Source: Candidatus Nomurabacteria bacterium (GTDB taxonomy: Bacteria; Patescibacteriota; Saccharimonadia; Saccharimonadales; Saccharimonadaceae). Taken from it: a DNA stretch of 64,000 nucleotides. Positions 9,933-17,639 of the stretch are shown piece by piece. The position numbers and the translations under genes were made by a program. Below the pieces are notes generated by a model. It saw only the letters and a program-made list of their open reading frames with translations. It searched no databases and was not told the DNA's origin. Each line of letters opens with the position of its first letter. The first letter of the stretch is position 1. The stretch spans positions 62,001-126,000 of the forward strand of contig JAIROX010000004.1 in assembly GCA_031257295.1 (NCBI GenBank). Reading direction: 5' to 3'.

Positions 9933-10325
9933 ATGCCAAGGAATCGTAGCGGGAGGCGATTTTTCGCCATATTGATTTTAGCGGTGGCTTTGGTGGGCGG
10001 TTGGTTAGTGGTAGCTAAGCCATTTAGCAACAAAAGTGGTACAGAGGTGGCGGTGGAGCAGCCGGCCGAAGAAAAAAAAGACGAGAAAAAAGCCGATAAT
10101 AAGGCTAACTCAGATGATAAAACAAGTAGTGATAAGGTTAAAGAAGGCTCTGGTGACGGGTTTGGCGGCTCTACTGGTAGTGGTGGTAGCATGCCATCTG
10201 AGCTAACAACCACCGGCCCTACGGAAAATACGGTTTTTGCGGCTTTACTGGTGGGCGGGGTGGCGTATCTACTATTCTTGAACCGCAGTCTGTTACTAGC
10301 TAAGTCACGCATGCTTGAAAAATAG
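9933..10325 (+). CDS. Small surface/membrane protein with degenerate sorting-like tail
   Basis: The 130-residue protein has an N-terminal hydrophobic segment (about 9-28) after Arg-rich residues, a Lys/Glu/Ser-rich linker, a Gly/Ser stretch, then LTTTGPTE, a second membrane segment (about 98-116) and a basic tail. The tail resembles the LPKTGPAE signal of the protein at 42461 but lacks the proline. The ATG at 9933 has GGGAG 7 nt upstream; an extension to 9879 has none and overlaps the promoter. Function unknown. Confidence 0.7.
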   Translation: MPRNRSGRRFFAILILAVALVGGWLVVAKPFSNKSGTEVAVEQPAEEKKDEKKADNKANSDDKTSSDKVKEGSGDGFGGSTGSGGSMPSELTTTGPTENTVFAALLVGGVAYLLFLNRSLLLAKSRMLEK

Positions 10326-10344
10326 CGCGCCTAGCGTTTAGCAC

Positions 10345-10373
10345 TTGACTTTCCATCCCACTTATGCTACAAT
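10345..10373 (+). promoter_or_regulatory. Strong promoter of the island's first gene
   Basis: TTGACT (10345-10350), 17-nt spacer, TACAAT (10368-10373) with an upstream TGC. Transcription should start near 10380, leaving an untranslated leader of about 280 nt. Confidence 0.85.
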
Positions 10374-10404
10374 GTAACACATAGGGCTAATACCCCCATG
10401 TAAA

Positions 10405-10591
10405 TACCAGATATCACTACCAAGTATCACGCTAAGTGCGTGTATACACGCATATTTGTTTTAACAAACAAATATGCAAGGTTTAGTGTCACTTCTGGTA
10501 AGCACCTATACAACCCAAAGAACCAATCCTTTCTAACCTTAAGGACAGTGTGGTGCGCTTACTGTCAAGCCAAGCGTGCCACACTGTCCTT
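10405..10591 (+). promoter_or_regulatory. Highly structured 5' leader with nested palindromes
   Basis: Outer helices TACCAG/CTGGTA (10405-10410 with 10495-10500) and CACTA/TAGTG (10415-10419 with 10484-10488) enclose a perfect 16-nt palindrome (10437-10452) and an overlapping perfect 12-bp hairpin (10450-10461 with 10466-10477, 4-nt loop). A second hairpin pairs 10541-10560 with 10572-10591 in 18 of 20 positions around an 11-nt loop. There is no T run, so it is not a simple terminator. The rest of the 337-nt gap holds only the promoter and ribosome-binding site. Confidence 0.65.
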
Positions 10592-10661
10592 GGGTGAGGT
10601 CAGTAGTTGAGATTCACTTATGAATCTACAGCTATTTAACCCATTTGAAAGGAGTACTACC

Positions 10662-11402
10662 ATGTCCGAAACAACAACAGGGCGCGATTACTCGCGCTTC
10701 AATCAATACTTGCCATCTCTTGCCGAGCAGGCAAGGATATTGAAGGAGGCTGTTGACAAGGTTGGAGCGAAGTACGGCTTCGTCGCCTCCGCATACGACT
10801 GGATTCAAGAAAGGTTGAGCAGCCTTGAGCTGGATGACGATCATCCGCAATCTATCCAAGACTGCGACGTCTTGGTGCTCTGGCTGGGAGACCTGCGCGA
10901 CACATTGCGCTTCTACCAGCAGCTTGTTGAGTACCGCCAGACGCAGGCGGGCGCCAACGCCAACTGGTACACCGTAAATTTCAAAAAGCTCCGCATGGAG
11001 CTGCACGAAACTGCGTACCAGTACCCGGCTGGGCAATTGGGCGTCTACGTCGTTCGTGGGCTTAATCTGGTTGACAACTGGGATTATGAAGACGGATCCA
11101 GTGTCAAGCGGGCACGCGAAACGACTCAGGCCAAGCGCAATGCAGGCGAAGAGCACTTCCTGGCCTCAATCGAGGCTCTGGCACTCTATGCCACTGCATC
11201 GCCCGAGCTCTACCAGAGCCAGGATGGCGCCAACCTGCCGTACTATGACTTAGTAGGCATCGCCAGCGGCGATGGCCTCGACATGTCGCTGTACTCGTTC
11301 TGGTTCGCCGGCAATCGCGGGGTGGACTTCGACTCGTGCAACGTCGACGATGTCGGCTCGATCTGCGCTCAGCCGTCTTTCAGGGACTGTTTGGTCAACT
11401 AA
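10662..11402 (+). CDS. Orphan GC-rich protein next to the RT/Avd pair
   Basis: I do not recognise this 246-residue protein. It has no signal peptide or membrane segment. The N-terminal two thirds look helical (for example 'LPSLAEQARILKEAVDKVG'); the last ~55 residues are acidic and aromatic with three Cys. The start at 10662 follows AAAGGAG (10648-10654); the upstream ATG at 10620 has no such site. Its last 60-nt row is about 60% GC by hand count, and C-ending codons are frequent, unlike neighbours, which suggests transfer. It overlaps the convergent avd-like gene by 8 nt. It is the nearest candidate DGR target, but its C-terminus does not look like a typical C-type-lectin variable region and no matching template repeat was found. 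Confidence 0.65.
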   Translation: MSETTTGRDYSRFNQYLPSLAEQARILKEAVDKVGAKYGFVASAYDWIQERLSSLELDDDHPQSIQDCDVLVLWLGDLRDTLRFYQQLVEYRQTQAGANANWYTVNFKKLRMELHETAYQYPAGQLGVYVVRGLNLVDNWDYEDGSSVKRARETTQAKRNAGEEHFLASIEALALYATASPELYQSQDGANLPYYDLVGIASGDGLDMSLYSFWFAGNRGVDFDSCNVDDVGSICAQPSFRDCLVN

Positions 11403-11763
11403 CCGATTTGAGCCAGCCGCCCAGCATCCGTCCAATCTCAACTAGGTTGGAATCAAGTTGCTGGTAGGCTTGGTTCGGCAGGCACCGACAGTCTTTACTC
11501 AGGCATATCAGTAAGCGTAAAGTGTCAAGATGTGCTGAAGCAGCTTGCAGGTGAGCGAATTTTTCTGTGGGGCGCTTGGCATTGGTGTTGGCAGCTTGCA
11601 GGCAAGAGTGGATCACGTTCAAAGCTTCAGACTGACAGGTCGCACCGAGCGAGTAACGCTCAGACTTTGGAAAATGTTGCAAAACTGTATGAAAAGAATG
11701 ATAAAACCGATACAAACTGACGATAATGGGAGTGGAATTGAGCTTCGGGGGGGGGGCAACCAT
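11395..11763 (-). CDS. avd: Avd-like four-helix-bundle protein (DGR accessory)
   Basis: This 122-residue protein matches the four-helix-bundle/Avd family by 'FPKSERYSLG' early and 'EIGRMLGGWLKS' at the end, with amphipathic helices between. In known diversity-generating retroelements Avd binds the reverse transcriptase and template RNA and is needed for cDNA synthesis. The ATG at 11763 has AAAGG 5 nt upstream on its strand. Codons 3-6 are made by a C10 homopolymer (complement of 11747-11756) encoding APPP; losing or gaining one base would shift the frame before the conserved part. It is divergent from the RT gene, which is unusual since avd is normally upstream in the same direction. Confidence 0.75.
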   Translation of the reverse strand: MVAPPPKLNSTPIIVSLYRFYHSFHTVLQHFPKSERYSLGATCQSEALNVIHSCLQAANTNAKRPTEKFAHLQAASAHLDTLRLLICLSKDCRCLPNQAYQQLDSNLVEIGRMLGGWLKSVS

Positions 11764-12765
11764 AGTGGCCTTTCGTTTGACGATATCTCGTCTACTTTAG
11801 CACTTGAACGAGCCTGGCGAAAGTTTGCGCGCGGTAAACATGGCAGACCAGATGTAGCACAGTTCGAGGTTGGTCTTGACGAAAACTTGGCAGCCCTGCG
11901 GGACGAGCTGCTCGGTGGCACATACACACACGGTAGCTATGTGCCGTTTATAGTTCACGACCCCAAGCGCCGCCAGATACATAAAGCCAGCGTGCGCGAT
12001 CGTGTAGTGCATCAAGCGGTGGTTTCGGCCGTTGAGCCGAGCTTTGAACGGCAGTTTATTTTTGATAGTTACTCTTGCCGGGTGGGCAAAGGTACGCACG
12101 CCGGCGTGCTGCGCTTGCAGCATATGTTGCGGCGCGAAAGCCTGAATGGTACGCGCGGTGTTTATGCGCTCAAGTGTGATGTGCGGCGATACTTTGCCTC
12201 AATTGATCACGAGGTACTGATTAGCCTTATTGCCGGGCGAGTGCGTGACGAGAAGGTGCTTTGGCTGGTTCGTGACATTCTGCTCAGCCATGGCGCTGAG
12301 GTGGGATGTGGCATCCCGCTAGGTAATGTAACTAGTCAGCTGTTTGCTAACATCTATCTGCATGAGCTGGACTGGTTTGCGAAGCAACGGCTGGGTGTTC
12401 GGTATTACCTGCGTTATTGTGATGATGTCGTTGTGGTGTCTGCCGATAGACAGTATCTACTTGGGCTGGTTGAGTCATTCAGCTGGTTTTTGGGTTGCCA
12501 GTTGAAACTGAGACTGCACCCGGATAAAACTACCGTTCGCACATTTGAGCAGGGGGTGGACTTTTTGGGTTACGTAGTGAAGCCGCACGCGGTTTTGCTG
12601 CGTAAAACCACGCGCCAGCGCATGCTTGGTCGCATAGCAGCACGTAACCTGAGTTCATACTTAGGGTTGTGCTCTCACGCTAATGCGTACAGGCTATCTC
12701 AAGCGGTGCAAACTGTTGCCTGGCAGGGTTGTAATGAGGTGACAGATGGGGTACAATGGTCTTAA
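11698..12765 (+). CDS. DGR-type reverse transcriptase
   Basis: The ORF opens at 11545, but its first 50 codons are antisense to avd; I place the start at ATG 11698 (355 residues), with 11674 or 11689 possible. None has a clear Shine-Dalgarno site, and there is no in-frame ATG, GTG or TTG between the G10 tract and the conserved domain. RT motifs in order: 'DRVVHQAV', 'FIFDSYSCRVGKGTHAGV', 'LKCDVRRYFASIDH', 'GIPLGNVTSQLFANIYLHEL', the catalytic 'YYLRYCDDVVV' (YxDD as YCDD) and 'VDFLGYVV'. The GxPLGNxTSQ form is typical of DGR RTs rather than group II introns or retrons. No maturase or endonuclease domain follows. The rpsA promoter lies inside its last codons. Confidence 0.85.
   Translation: MIKPIQTDDNGSGIELRGGGNHSGLSFDDISSTLALERAWRKFARGKHGRPDVAQFEVGLDENLAALRDELLGGTYTHGSYVPFIVHDPKRRQIHKASVRDRVVHQAVVSAVEPSFERQFIFDSYSCRVGKGTHAGVLRLQHMLRRESLNGTRGVYALKCDVRRYFASIDHEVLISLIAGRVRDEKVLWLVRDILLSHGAEVGCGIPLGNVTSQLFANIYLHELDWFAKQRLGVRYYLRYCDDVVVVSADRQYLLGLVESFSWFLGCQLKLRLHPDKTTVRTFEQGVDFLGYVVKPHAVLLRKTTRQRMLGRIAARNLSSYLGLCSHANAYRLSQAVQTVAWQGCNEVTDGVQWS
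11747..11756. repeat. G10 homopolymer shared by avd and RT 5' ends
   Basis: Ten consecutive G's on the plus strand fall in codons 4-6 of avd (as C10) and upstream of the conserved RT core. Both frames are open only at lengths of 10 (or 7, 13), so slippage would switch both genes together. Confidence 0.75.
12729..12757 (+). promoter_or_regulatory. rpsA promoter inside the RT 3' end
   Basis: TTGTAA (12729-12734), 17-nt spacer, TACAAT (12752-12757) preceded by GGG. Transcription should start near 12764. Confidence 0.7.
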
Positions 12766-12849
12766 TCTGTAGAGAGTCTATTTTGGGCTGTCTTAAGAAA
12801 TACTACAAGGAAGGAGTTTGAGGTCGCTCCAAATGACCTCAGAAACATA
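12764..12849 (+). promoter_or_regulatory. rpsA 5' leader with hairpin between SD and ATG
   Basis: GGAAGGAG (12809-12816) is the only good ribosome-binding sequence but lies over 30 nt from the ATG. A GAGGTC/GACCTC hairpin (12820-12825 with 12835-12840) lies between them and would shorten the distance. A control element for S1 synthesis is plausible, as in other bacteria. Confidence 0.45.
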
Positions 12850-13920
12850 ATGGTAAAAAATAACTTAACAATGGATGACCTATTAGCGCAGACTGATGAA
12901 GGGTCCAAACAACTAACCGCCGGGGAAACTGTCGATGGCAAGGTTCTTTCGGTTAAAAAACATGAAATTTTGGTAGACTTAGGCGCCAGGGGTATCGGCT
13001 TAGTGCCACGCCGTGAGGTTAGCTTTAGTAAGGCCTTAAGCGAAGGCGACGAAGTCACCGCTAGCGTGATTGATACCGAGTTGGACAGTGGCTATGCGTT
13101 GCTAAGCCTACGCAAAGCTGTCAAGGATAAAGGCTGGGATGATATTTTAGCTAAGCTAGAAGATGGCGAAGTTATCGAGATTACTCCATATGATGCTAAC
13201 AGGGGTGGCTTACTGGCTGAATACGAAGACATTCGCGGCTTTTTGCCAGTTTCACAGCTTAGTGCTGAGCACTATCCACGCGTTGGCAGCTCTGATAAAG
13301 ATGAAATCTTACAAAAACTAAATTCATTAGTCAATAACTCAATCAAAGTTCGTATTCTAGATGCTGACAAGCGTACTAACAAGCTAATCTTTAGCGAAAA
13401 AGAGGCCGTTAAAGATGGCCTGGCTGAAAGGTTTGAGACACTTAAGGTGGGTGATACCGTACAGGGCATCGTAACTGGTGTGGTTGACTTCGGTGTATTT
13501 GTGAATGTTGATGGTATCGAGGGCTTGATTCATATTTCTGAAATCAGCTGGGAGCGTGTGAATAATCCAAACGAATATGTTAAAGTTGGTCAAACTGTTG
13601 AGGCTAAAATTATCGCTATAGATAAAGACCGCTTGAGCCTGAGTATGAAGCAGCTCAAAGAAGATCCATGGCTATCAGAGGTCGCGAAGTTTGGCGCAGG
13701 TGATAAAGTAGAGGGCACAGTGACGCGCATTACGCCATTTGGCGCTTTTGTACAGATTAGCCCAGCCGTGGAGGCGTTGGTACATGTCAGCGAACTAGGC
13801 AAGGGTAGCGATATTGATCCAGAAAACATCTTCACGCTTAACGAGCGCAAAGAGTTTAAGGTGTTAGACATCGACAAAGACAACCGCAAGATATCTTTAA
13901 GTTTAGCTAACAAGAAATAA
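12850..13920 (+). CDS. rpsA: 30S ribosomal protein S1
   Basis: The 356-residue protein has four S1 OB-fold repeats: about 22-88, 106-180, 198-266 and 283-352. The third and fourth carry the classic 'GVVDFGVFVNVDGIEGLIHISEISW' and 'FGAFVQI..VEALVHVSEL' patterns (quoted in part). S1 binds mRNA on the small subunit and helps initiation. Four repeats rather than six is common in small genomes and Gram-positives. An in-frame ATG at 12871 is an alternative start, because 12850 has no adjacent Shine-Dalgarno site. infB follows 35 nt later, probably in one operon. Confidence 0.95.
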   Translation: MVKNNLTMDDLLAQTDEGSKQLTAGETVDGKVLSVKKHEILVDLGARGIGLVPRREVSFSKALSEGDEVTASVIDTELDSGYALLSLRKAVKDKGWDDILAKLEDGEVIEITPYDANRGGLLAEYEDIRGFLPVSQLSAEHYPRVGSSDKDEILQKLNSLVNNSIKVRILDADKRTNKLIFSEKEAVKDGLAERFETLKVGDTVQGIVTGVVDFGVFVNVDGIEGLIHISEISWERVNNPNEYVKVGQTVEAKIIAIDKDRLSLSMKQLKEDPWLSEVAKFGAGDKVEGTVTRITPFGAFVQISPAVEALVHVSELGKGSDIDPENIFTLNERKEFKVLDIDKDNRKISLSLANKK

Positions 13921-13955
13921 CCTATGTAAAAATTAACGGCAGTAAAGGAGCCAAA

Positions 13956-15728
13956 ATGGAAGAAGAAAAAGTTGTACAAATTTTTGGCTCAATCACTGTC
14001 GATGAGCTAGCCGCAGCACTGAACATATCAGTTACTACGCTGATTGGTGAGTTATTCAAGAACGGCATTGTGGCCACTATCAACCAGCGGATTGATTTTG
14101 AGACAGCCACAATTATCGTTGAAGAACTGGGCATTGGAGCTAAGCTAGAGAAGAAGTCTGCCACCGAGAGCGGTGCTGCGCAAGAAAAGCATCAATTATC
14201 AGAAGATGCGGTTACGCGCCCACCGATCGTGGCGATTATGGGCCATGTCGATCATGGTAAGACGACACTGCTCGACACTTTGCTGAGCAAGAAAACTGTC
14301 GACACCGAAGCTGGTGGCATTACGCAGCATATCAGCGCCTACCAGATAAAGCACGGTGATCGCCCGATTACTTTTTTGGACACACCTGGGCACGAAGCTT
14401 TTGCAGCCTTGCGCCAACACAGCGCTACCTTAACGGATATTGTAGTCCTAGTAGTTGCCGCAGATGATGGTGTTAAGCCACAAACAGCCGAAGCTATTAA
14501 GTTTGCTCAGAGCGCTAACGCCGGTATTATTGTGGCGATTAACAAGATAGACAAAGAAACAGCCGATGTTAATCGAGTGATGGCACAATTAGCTACCGAC
14601 CAAGGTCTTAACCCTGAGGAGTGGGGCGGCAACACGATCATGGTGCCAGTTAGTGCCAAAACTGGTGAAGGCTTAGATAAGTTGCTAGATATGATTTTCC
14701 TGGTGGCTGACATTGAGGATCTCAGGGCTGATATTGGCATTCCGGCTGAAGGCTTAGTAATAGAGTCGCATATGGAGGTTGGTAAGGGGTCAATTGCTAG
14801 CTTATTAGTTGAGCAAGGTGACCTGGCTAGGGGCGACTTTGTTGTGGCTGGTAAGGCCTACGGCAAAGTTCGCACTATAGAAGATTACCTGGGTGGTGCC
14901 GTGGATAAAGCCGGGCCATCTACGCCAGTCACAATGACCGGTTTTAAGGAGTTACCAAATTTTGGTGACAGGTTCAAGGTAGTAAAAAACGAGAAAACTG
15001 CTAAAAAACTGGCTGAACAGGCTGCGGCTATCCTTGAAAAAGAAATGGCTGTGACAAATGTGACAGGTTCGGATATGCTCAAGATGATTAGCCAAGAGCA
15101 CGACGTAAAGACTTTTAATGTGGTGGTAAAAGCGGACGTTCTGGGTTCTCTCACGTCTGTGATTGATAGTCTGCGTCTAATTGATACTAAGGGCGAAGTT
15201 AAGCTGTCAGTTATTGGTTCGGGAGTCGGCAATATTTCGGAAAACGACATCAGGCTAGCAGCTGGTGAAAATACCGTGGTCTATGGCTTTAACGTCGATT
15301 TGCCACCGAGCATTAAGCGTTTGGCGGCTCGCAGCGATGTGGAAGTCTGCCTGTTTAAGGTGATCTATGAACTGCTAGATGATGCTAAAGCACACATGGA
15401 GAAGTTGCTAGCACCAGAAGTGATTGAAACAGAGTTAGGTGAGTTGGTTATCAAAGGGGTATTTAGGACCATCAAAGAAGAGATCATCGCCGGTGGTGAG
15501 GTTACCAAGGGTAAAGTGGTGCCGGGCGTGGTTGCTAGGGTGATACGAGGTGAAGATGAAGTCGCTGAAGTTGAAGTTACAACCGTCCAGCATGAGAAGC
15601 ATCAGGTCCAGTCGGCTATTGAGGGCGAAATGTGTGGTTTGTCATTAAAGACAGCCAAGAAGGTACTATTGGAAGTGGGTGATAAGTTGGTATTTATAGA
15701 GCGAGAAATTAAACAAAAGAAATTGTAA
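13956..15728 (+). CDS. infB: Translation initiation factor IF-2
   Basis: This GTPase delivers formyl-Met-tRNA to the initiating ribosome. The 590-residue form is short, with only a brief N-terminal region (an IF2_N-like helical domain at about 8-60). G motifs: GHVDHGKT (about 94-101), [12 protein letters not shown] and SAK; C-terminal domains follow, ending in '[16 protein letters not shown]'. AAAGGAG precedes the ATG by 6 nt. It lies downstream of rpsA, an arrangement linking two initiation components. Confidence 0.97.
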   Translation: MEEEKVVQIFGSITVDELAAALNISVTTLIGELFKNGIVATINQRIDFETATIIVEELGIGAKLEKKSATESGAAQEKHQLSEDAVTRPPIVAIMGHVDHGKTTLLDTLLSKKTVDTEAGGITQHISAYQIKHGDRPITFLDTPGHEAFAALRQHSATLTDIVVLVVAADDGVKPQTAEAIKFAQSANAGIIVAINKIDKETADVNRVMAQLATDQGLNPEEWGGNTIMVPVSAKTGEGLDKLLDMIFLVADIEDLRADIGIPAEGLVIESHMEVGKGSIASLLVEQGDLARGDFVVAGKAYGKVRTIEDYLGGAVDKAGPSTPVTMTGFKELPNFGDRFKVVKNEKTAKKLAEQAAAILEKEMAVTNVTGSDMLKMISQEHDVKTFNVVVKADVLGSLTSVIDSLRLIDTKGEVKLSVIGSGVGNISENDIRLAAGENTVVYGFNVDLPPSIKRLAARSDVEVCLFKVIYELLDDAKAHMEKLLAPEVIETELGELVIKGVFRTIKEEIIAGGEVTKGKVVPGVVARVIRGEDEVAEVEVTTVQHEKHQVQSAIEGEMCGLSLKTAKKVLLEVGDKLVFIEREIKQKKL

Positions 15729-15759
15729 ATTAGTGGTACAATAAGCATAAGGGGGGACA

Positions 15760-16167
15760 ATGTTTCAGCTGGATGAAGAATTTCTAAGATCGATTGGCCT
15801 TGACGGCATGAGTAAAGATAAGAAGGCGGCTTTTTTGGCGCATGCTCAGGAAGAGCTAGAGATGCGTGTTGGCGTTAAAATGTCAGAGGGCTTGGCTCCC
15901 GAGCAAGTAGATGAGTTCGAGCGGATTATTGACGGTGATGAAGCCACCGTTAAAAAGGTGATTGGCGACGCCGACCTTAAAAATGACAAGATTTATCACC
16001 TATTGATTGACCGAGCTGGGTTTAAGGAAGGCAGTAAAGAGTTGGCAAATGAGTTCGCCTCAATCAAGTGGCTTACTGAAAACCGCCCAGACTATCAGCA
16101 GATTGTATCTGATGAAATTGAGGGGCTAAAGAAAGAAATTGCCGAAAACAAAGACTCCATAGCTTAA
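15760..16167 (+). CDS. DUF5663-like small protein
   Basis: The 135-residue protein begins 'MFQLDEEFLRSIGLDGM' and contains 'AFLAHAQEELEMRVG' and 'LAPEQVDEFERIIDGDE', which I recognise as the DUF5663 pattern common in Candidate Phyla genomes. It is acidic and predicted helical, with no signal or membrane segment. An extended -10 (TGG TACAAT, 15737-15742) and a GGGGGGA ribosome-binding sequence lie upstream, so it can be expressed apart from infB. Function unknown. Confidence 0.75.
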   Translation: MFQLDEEFLRSIGLDGMSKDKKAAFLAHAQEELEMRVGVKMSEGLAPEQVDEFERIIDGDEATVKKVIGDADLKNDKIYHLLIDRAGFKEGSKELANEFASIKWLTENRPDYQQIVSDEIEGLKKEIAENKDSIA

Positions 16168-16172
16168 TTTTA

Positions 16173-17060
16173 TTAACGAAGGCGGCCGTTCAAGAAATCT
16201 TGAGCGGTCATCTCTTTTTTGCCAGGTGGGATCAGTCGATCAATGACTAGGTACCGACCATCCTTGCACTTCCTATCTAGTTCGGTTGTTGGTGTATCAC
16301 CAGAGTGAGCAATAGTTATGATGCAGTCTTGCCCAAAAAACCCTAGTTTAGACTTGGGGAAGCCGGCAAAGGCCCGAATTTGTCGTAGTAACTCGTCTGT
16401 TGTATATTTTACAACGTCTAGCTCAGACATAGATCTGTCGAACTTGTAGCAATAATTAGCCTGCGTATCGTCTTGCGCGGTAGGCTTGAGCGTGCCGCTG
16501 GCTATGTCTGGCAGAGAATCTATTAACAGTTCGGTACCAAGCTCGGCCAAGGTGTCGTAGAGCTGATCCCTCGTTTCATTACCGGATAGAGCTATGCTGC
16601 TCTGGGCAAAAACCGGCCCGGCGTCCATCTTGGCTGTTAGCTTCATCAACGACACGCCAGTTTCGCTGTCACCGTTTAAGATAGCCGTCTCAATAGGTGA
16701 TGGACCGCGATACTTGGGCAGTAGCGAAGGATGGATGTTGGTAATACCATTAGGAAACAGATCTATGATGTCCTGTGGCACTATCTTGCCAAAGCTAACC
16801 AAAATCCCCAGTGGATCGTTTAGCCCCTTGATATGCTCCCTGATACCTAGCAAGTTTTGTGGTTGCAAGATTTCTACGCCATAGGAATGACCTATAGTTT
16901 TGACTTCTGGGGCTACTAGCTTGTGCCCACGGCCACTTCTGGTGTCGGGCTTAGTAATTATGGTGCTTACGTTAAAACCGGCCTCTAGGAGCCTTCTGAG
17001 GGGCTTGGAACTGAGTTTATCAGTCCCAAAGTAGACTATTGGATTTAATATCTTTGTCAT
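16173..17060 (-). CDS. fmt: Methionyl-tRNA formyltransferase
   Basis: Formylates initiator Met-tRNA. The formyl-transferase core is seen in 'VYFGTDKLSSKPLRRLLE', 'NIHPSLLPKYRGPSPIETAI' (the SLLPKYRG signature with catalytic Asn/His) and 'GVSLMKLTAKMDAGPVFAQ'; a C-terminal OB-like domain follows. About 295 residues, slightly short of the usual 310. I chose the ATG at 17060, eight residues before the core; a start at 17090 is possible. It overlaps the end of def by 41 nt, so translation is probably coupled. The pair makes and removes the N-formyl group. Confidence 0.92.
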   Translation of the reverse strand: MTKILNPIVYFGTDKLSSKPLRRLLEAGFNVSTIITKPDTRSGRGHKLVAPEVKTIGHSYGVEILQPQNLLGIREHIKGLNDPLGILVSFGKIVPQDIIDLFPNGITNIHPSLLPKYRGPSPIETAILNGDSETGVSLMKLTAKMDAGPVFAQSSIALSGNETRDQLYDTLAELGTELLIDSLPDIASGTLKPTAQDDTQANYCYKFDRSMSELDVVKYTTDELLRQIRAFAGFPKSKLGFFGQDCIITIAHSGDTPTTELDRKCKDGRYLVIDRLIPPGKKEMTAQDFLNGRLR

Positions 17061-17607
17061 AGTCGAGTGGTTGTAGCTCTCCATTTTCATCTAGTTCGAA
17101 AAAGGCGTCTTTTTTATTTTTGATATGATCGATAAACAAGACACCATTGATATGATCAATTTCATGTTGTAAGGTGCGAGCCAAGGAGTCAGTGGCCTTA
17201 AGGCGCACCTCTTTACCGTTCTCCAGTAAAGCCTTGACGCGTACCTTACTGTGGCGTGGCACCATGCCGTAAACACTGGGCACACTTAAGCAGCCTTCGT
17301 AGTCTTCGACCATCGTGCCCTCAGCTTTAATAATTTCTGGGTTAATTAGCGCGGTAAACTCTTGTATATTTTTATCCTCAAAGCTGTCGCGGATAATGAC
17401 TATTTTGTATGGCTGATCAATCTGGGGTGCGGCTAGAGCGGCACTAATCTCGTGTGGATGGCTTTTCTCCCAGTCAAGAGAGGCTTCTTTCATCTGCTCA
17501 ATAGTTTCCAGGATGTCGTCAGTAATAACGTGCACTTTTTCAGCTTTCTGGCGCAGGTGGGGGTTGGGCAAAGTGATAATATCTTTGCTAGTATATTTTT
17601 TAGACAT
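17020..17607 (-). CDS. def: Peptide deformylase
   Basis: Removes the formyl group from nascent proteins. The three motifs are present: 'AALAAPQI' (motif 1), EGCLSVP with the metal-binding Cys (motif 2) and QHEIDHINGVLF with HExxH (motif 3). At 195 residues it is of usual length. It is downstream of priA and overlaps fmt, as in many bacterial priA-def-fmt operons. Confidence 0.96.
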   Translation of the reverse strand: MSKKYTSKDIITLPNPHLRQKAEKVHVITDDILETIEQMKEASLDWEKSHPHEISAALAAPQIDQPYKIVIIRDSFEDKNIQEFTALINPEIIKAEGTMVEDYEGCLSVPSVYGMVPRHSKVRVKALLENGKEVRLKATDSLARTLQHEIDHINGVLFIDHIKNKKDAFFELDENGELQPLDYDKDIKSNSLLWD

Positions 17608-17639
17608 GTAATCAGTATATCAGATTGAACATGGTGGGG

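Noticed and set aside
11545-11697. Upstream extension of the RT reading frame
   Set aside because: It is antisense to well-conserved Avd helices and carries no RT-family motif, so it is probably a shadow of avd.
10320-12850. Template/variable repeat pair for the RT
   Set aside because: Compared by eye the orphan gene 3' end with the leader, the avd region and the RT flanks; no near-repeat with adenine-only differences was found.
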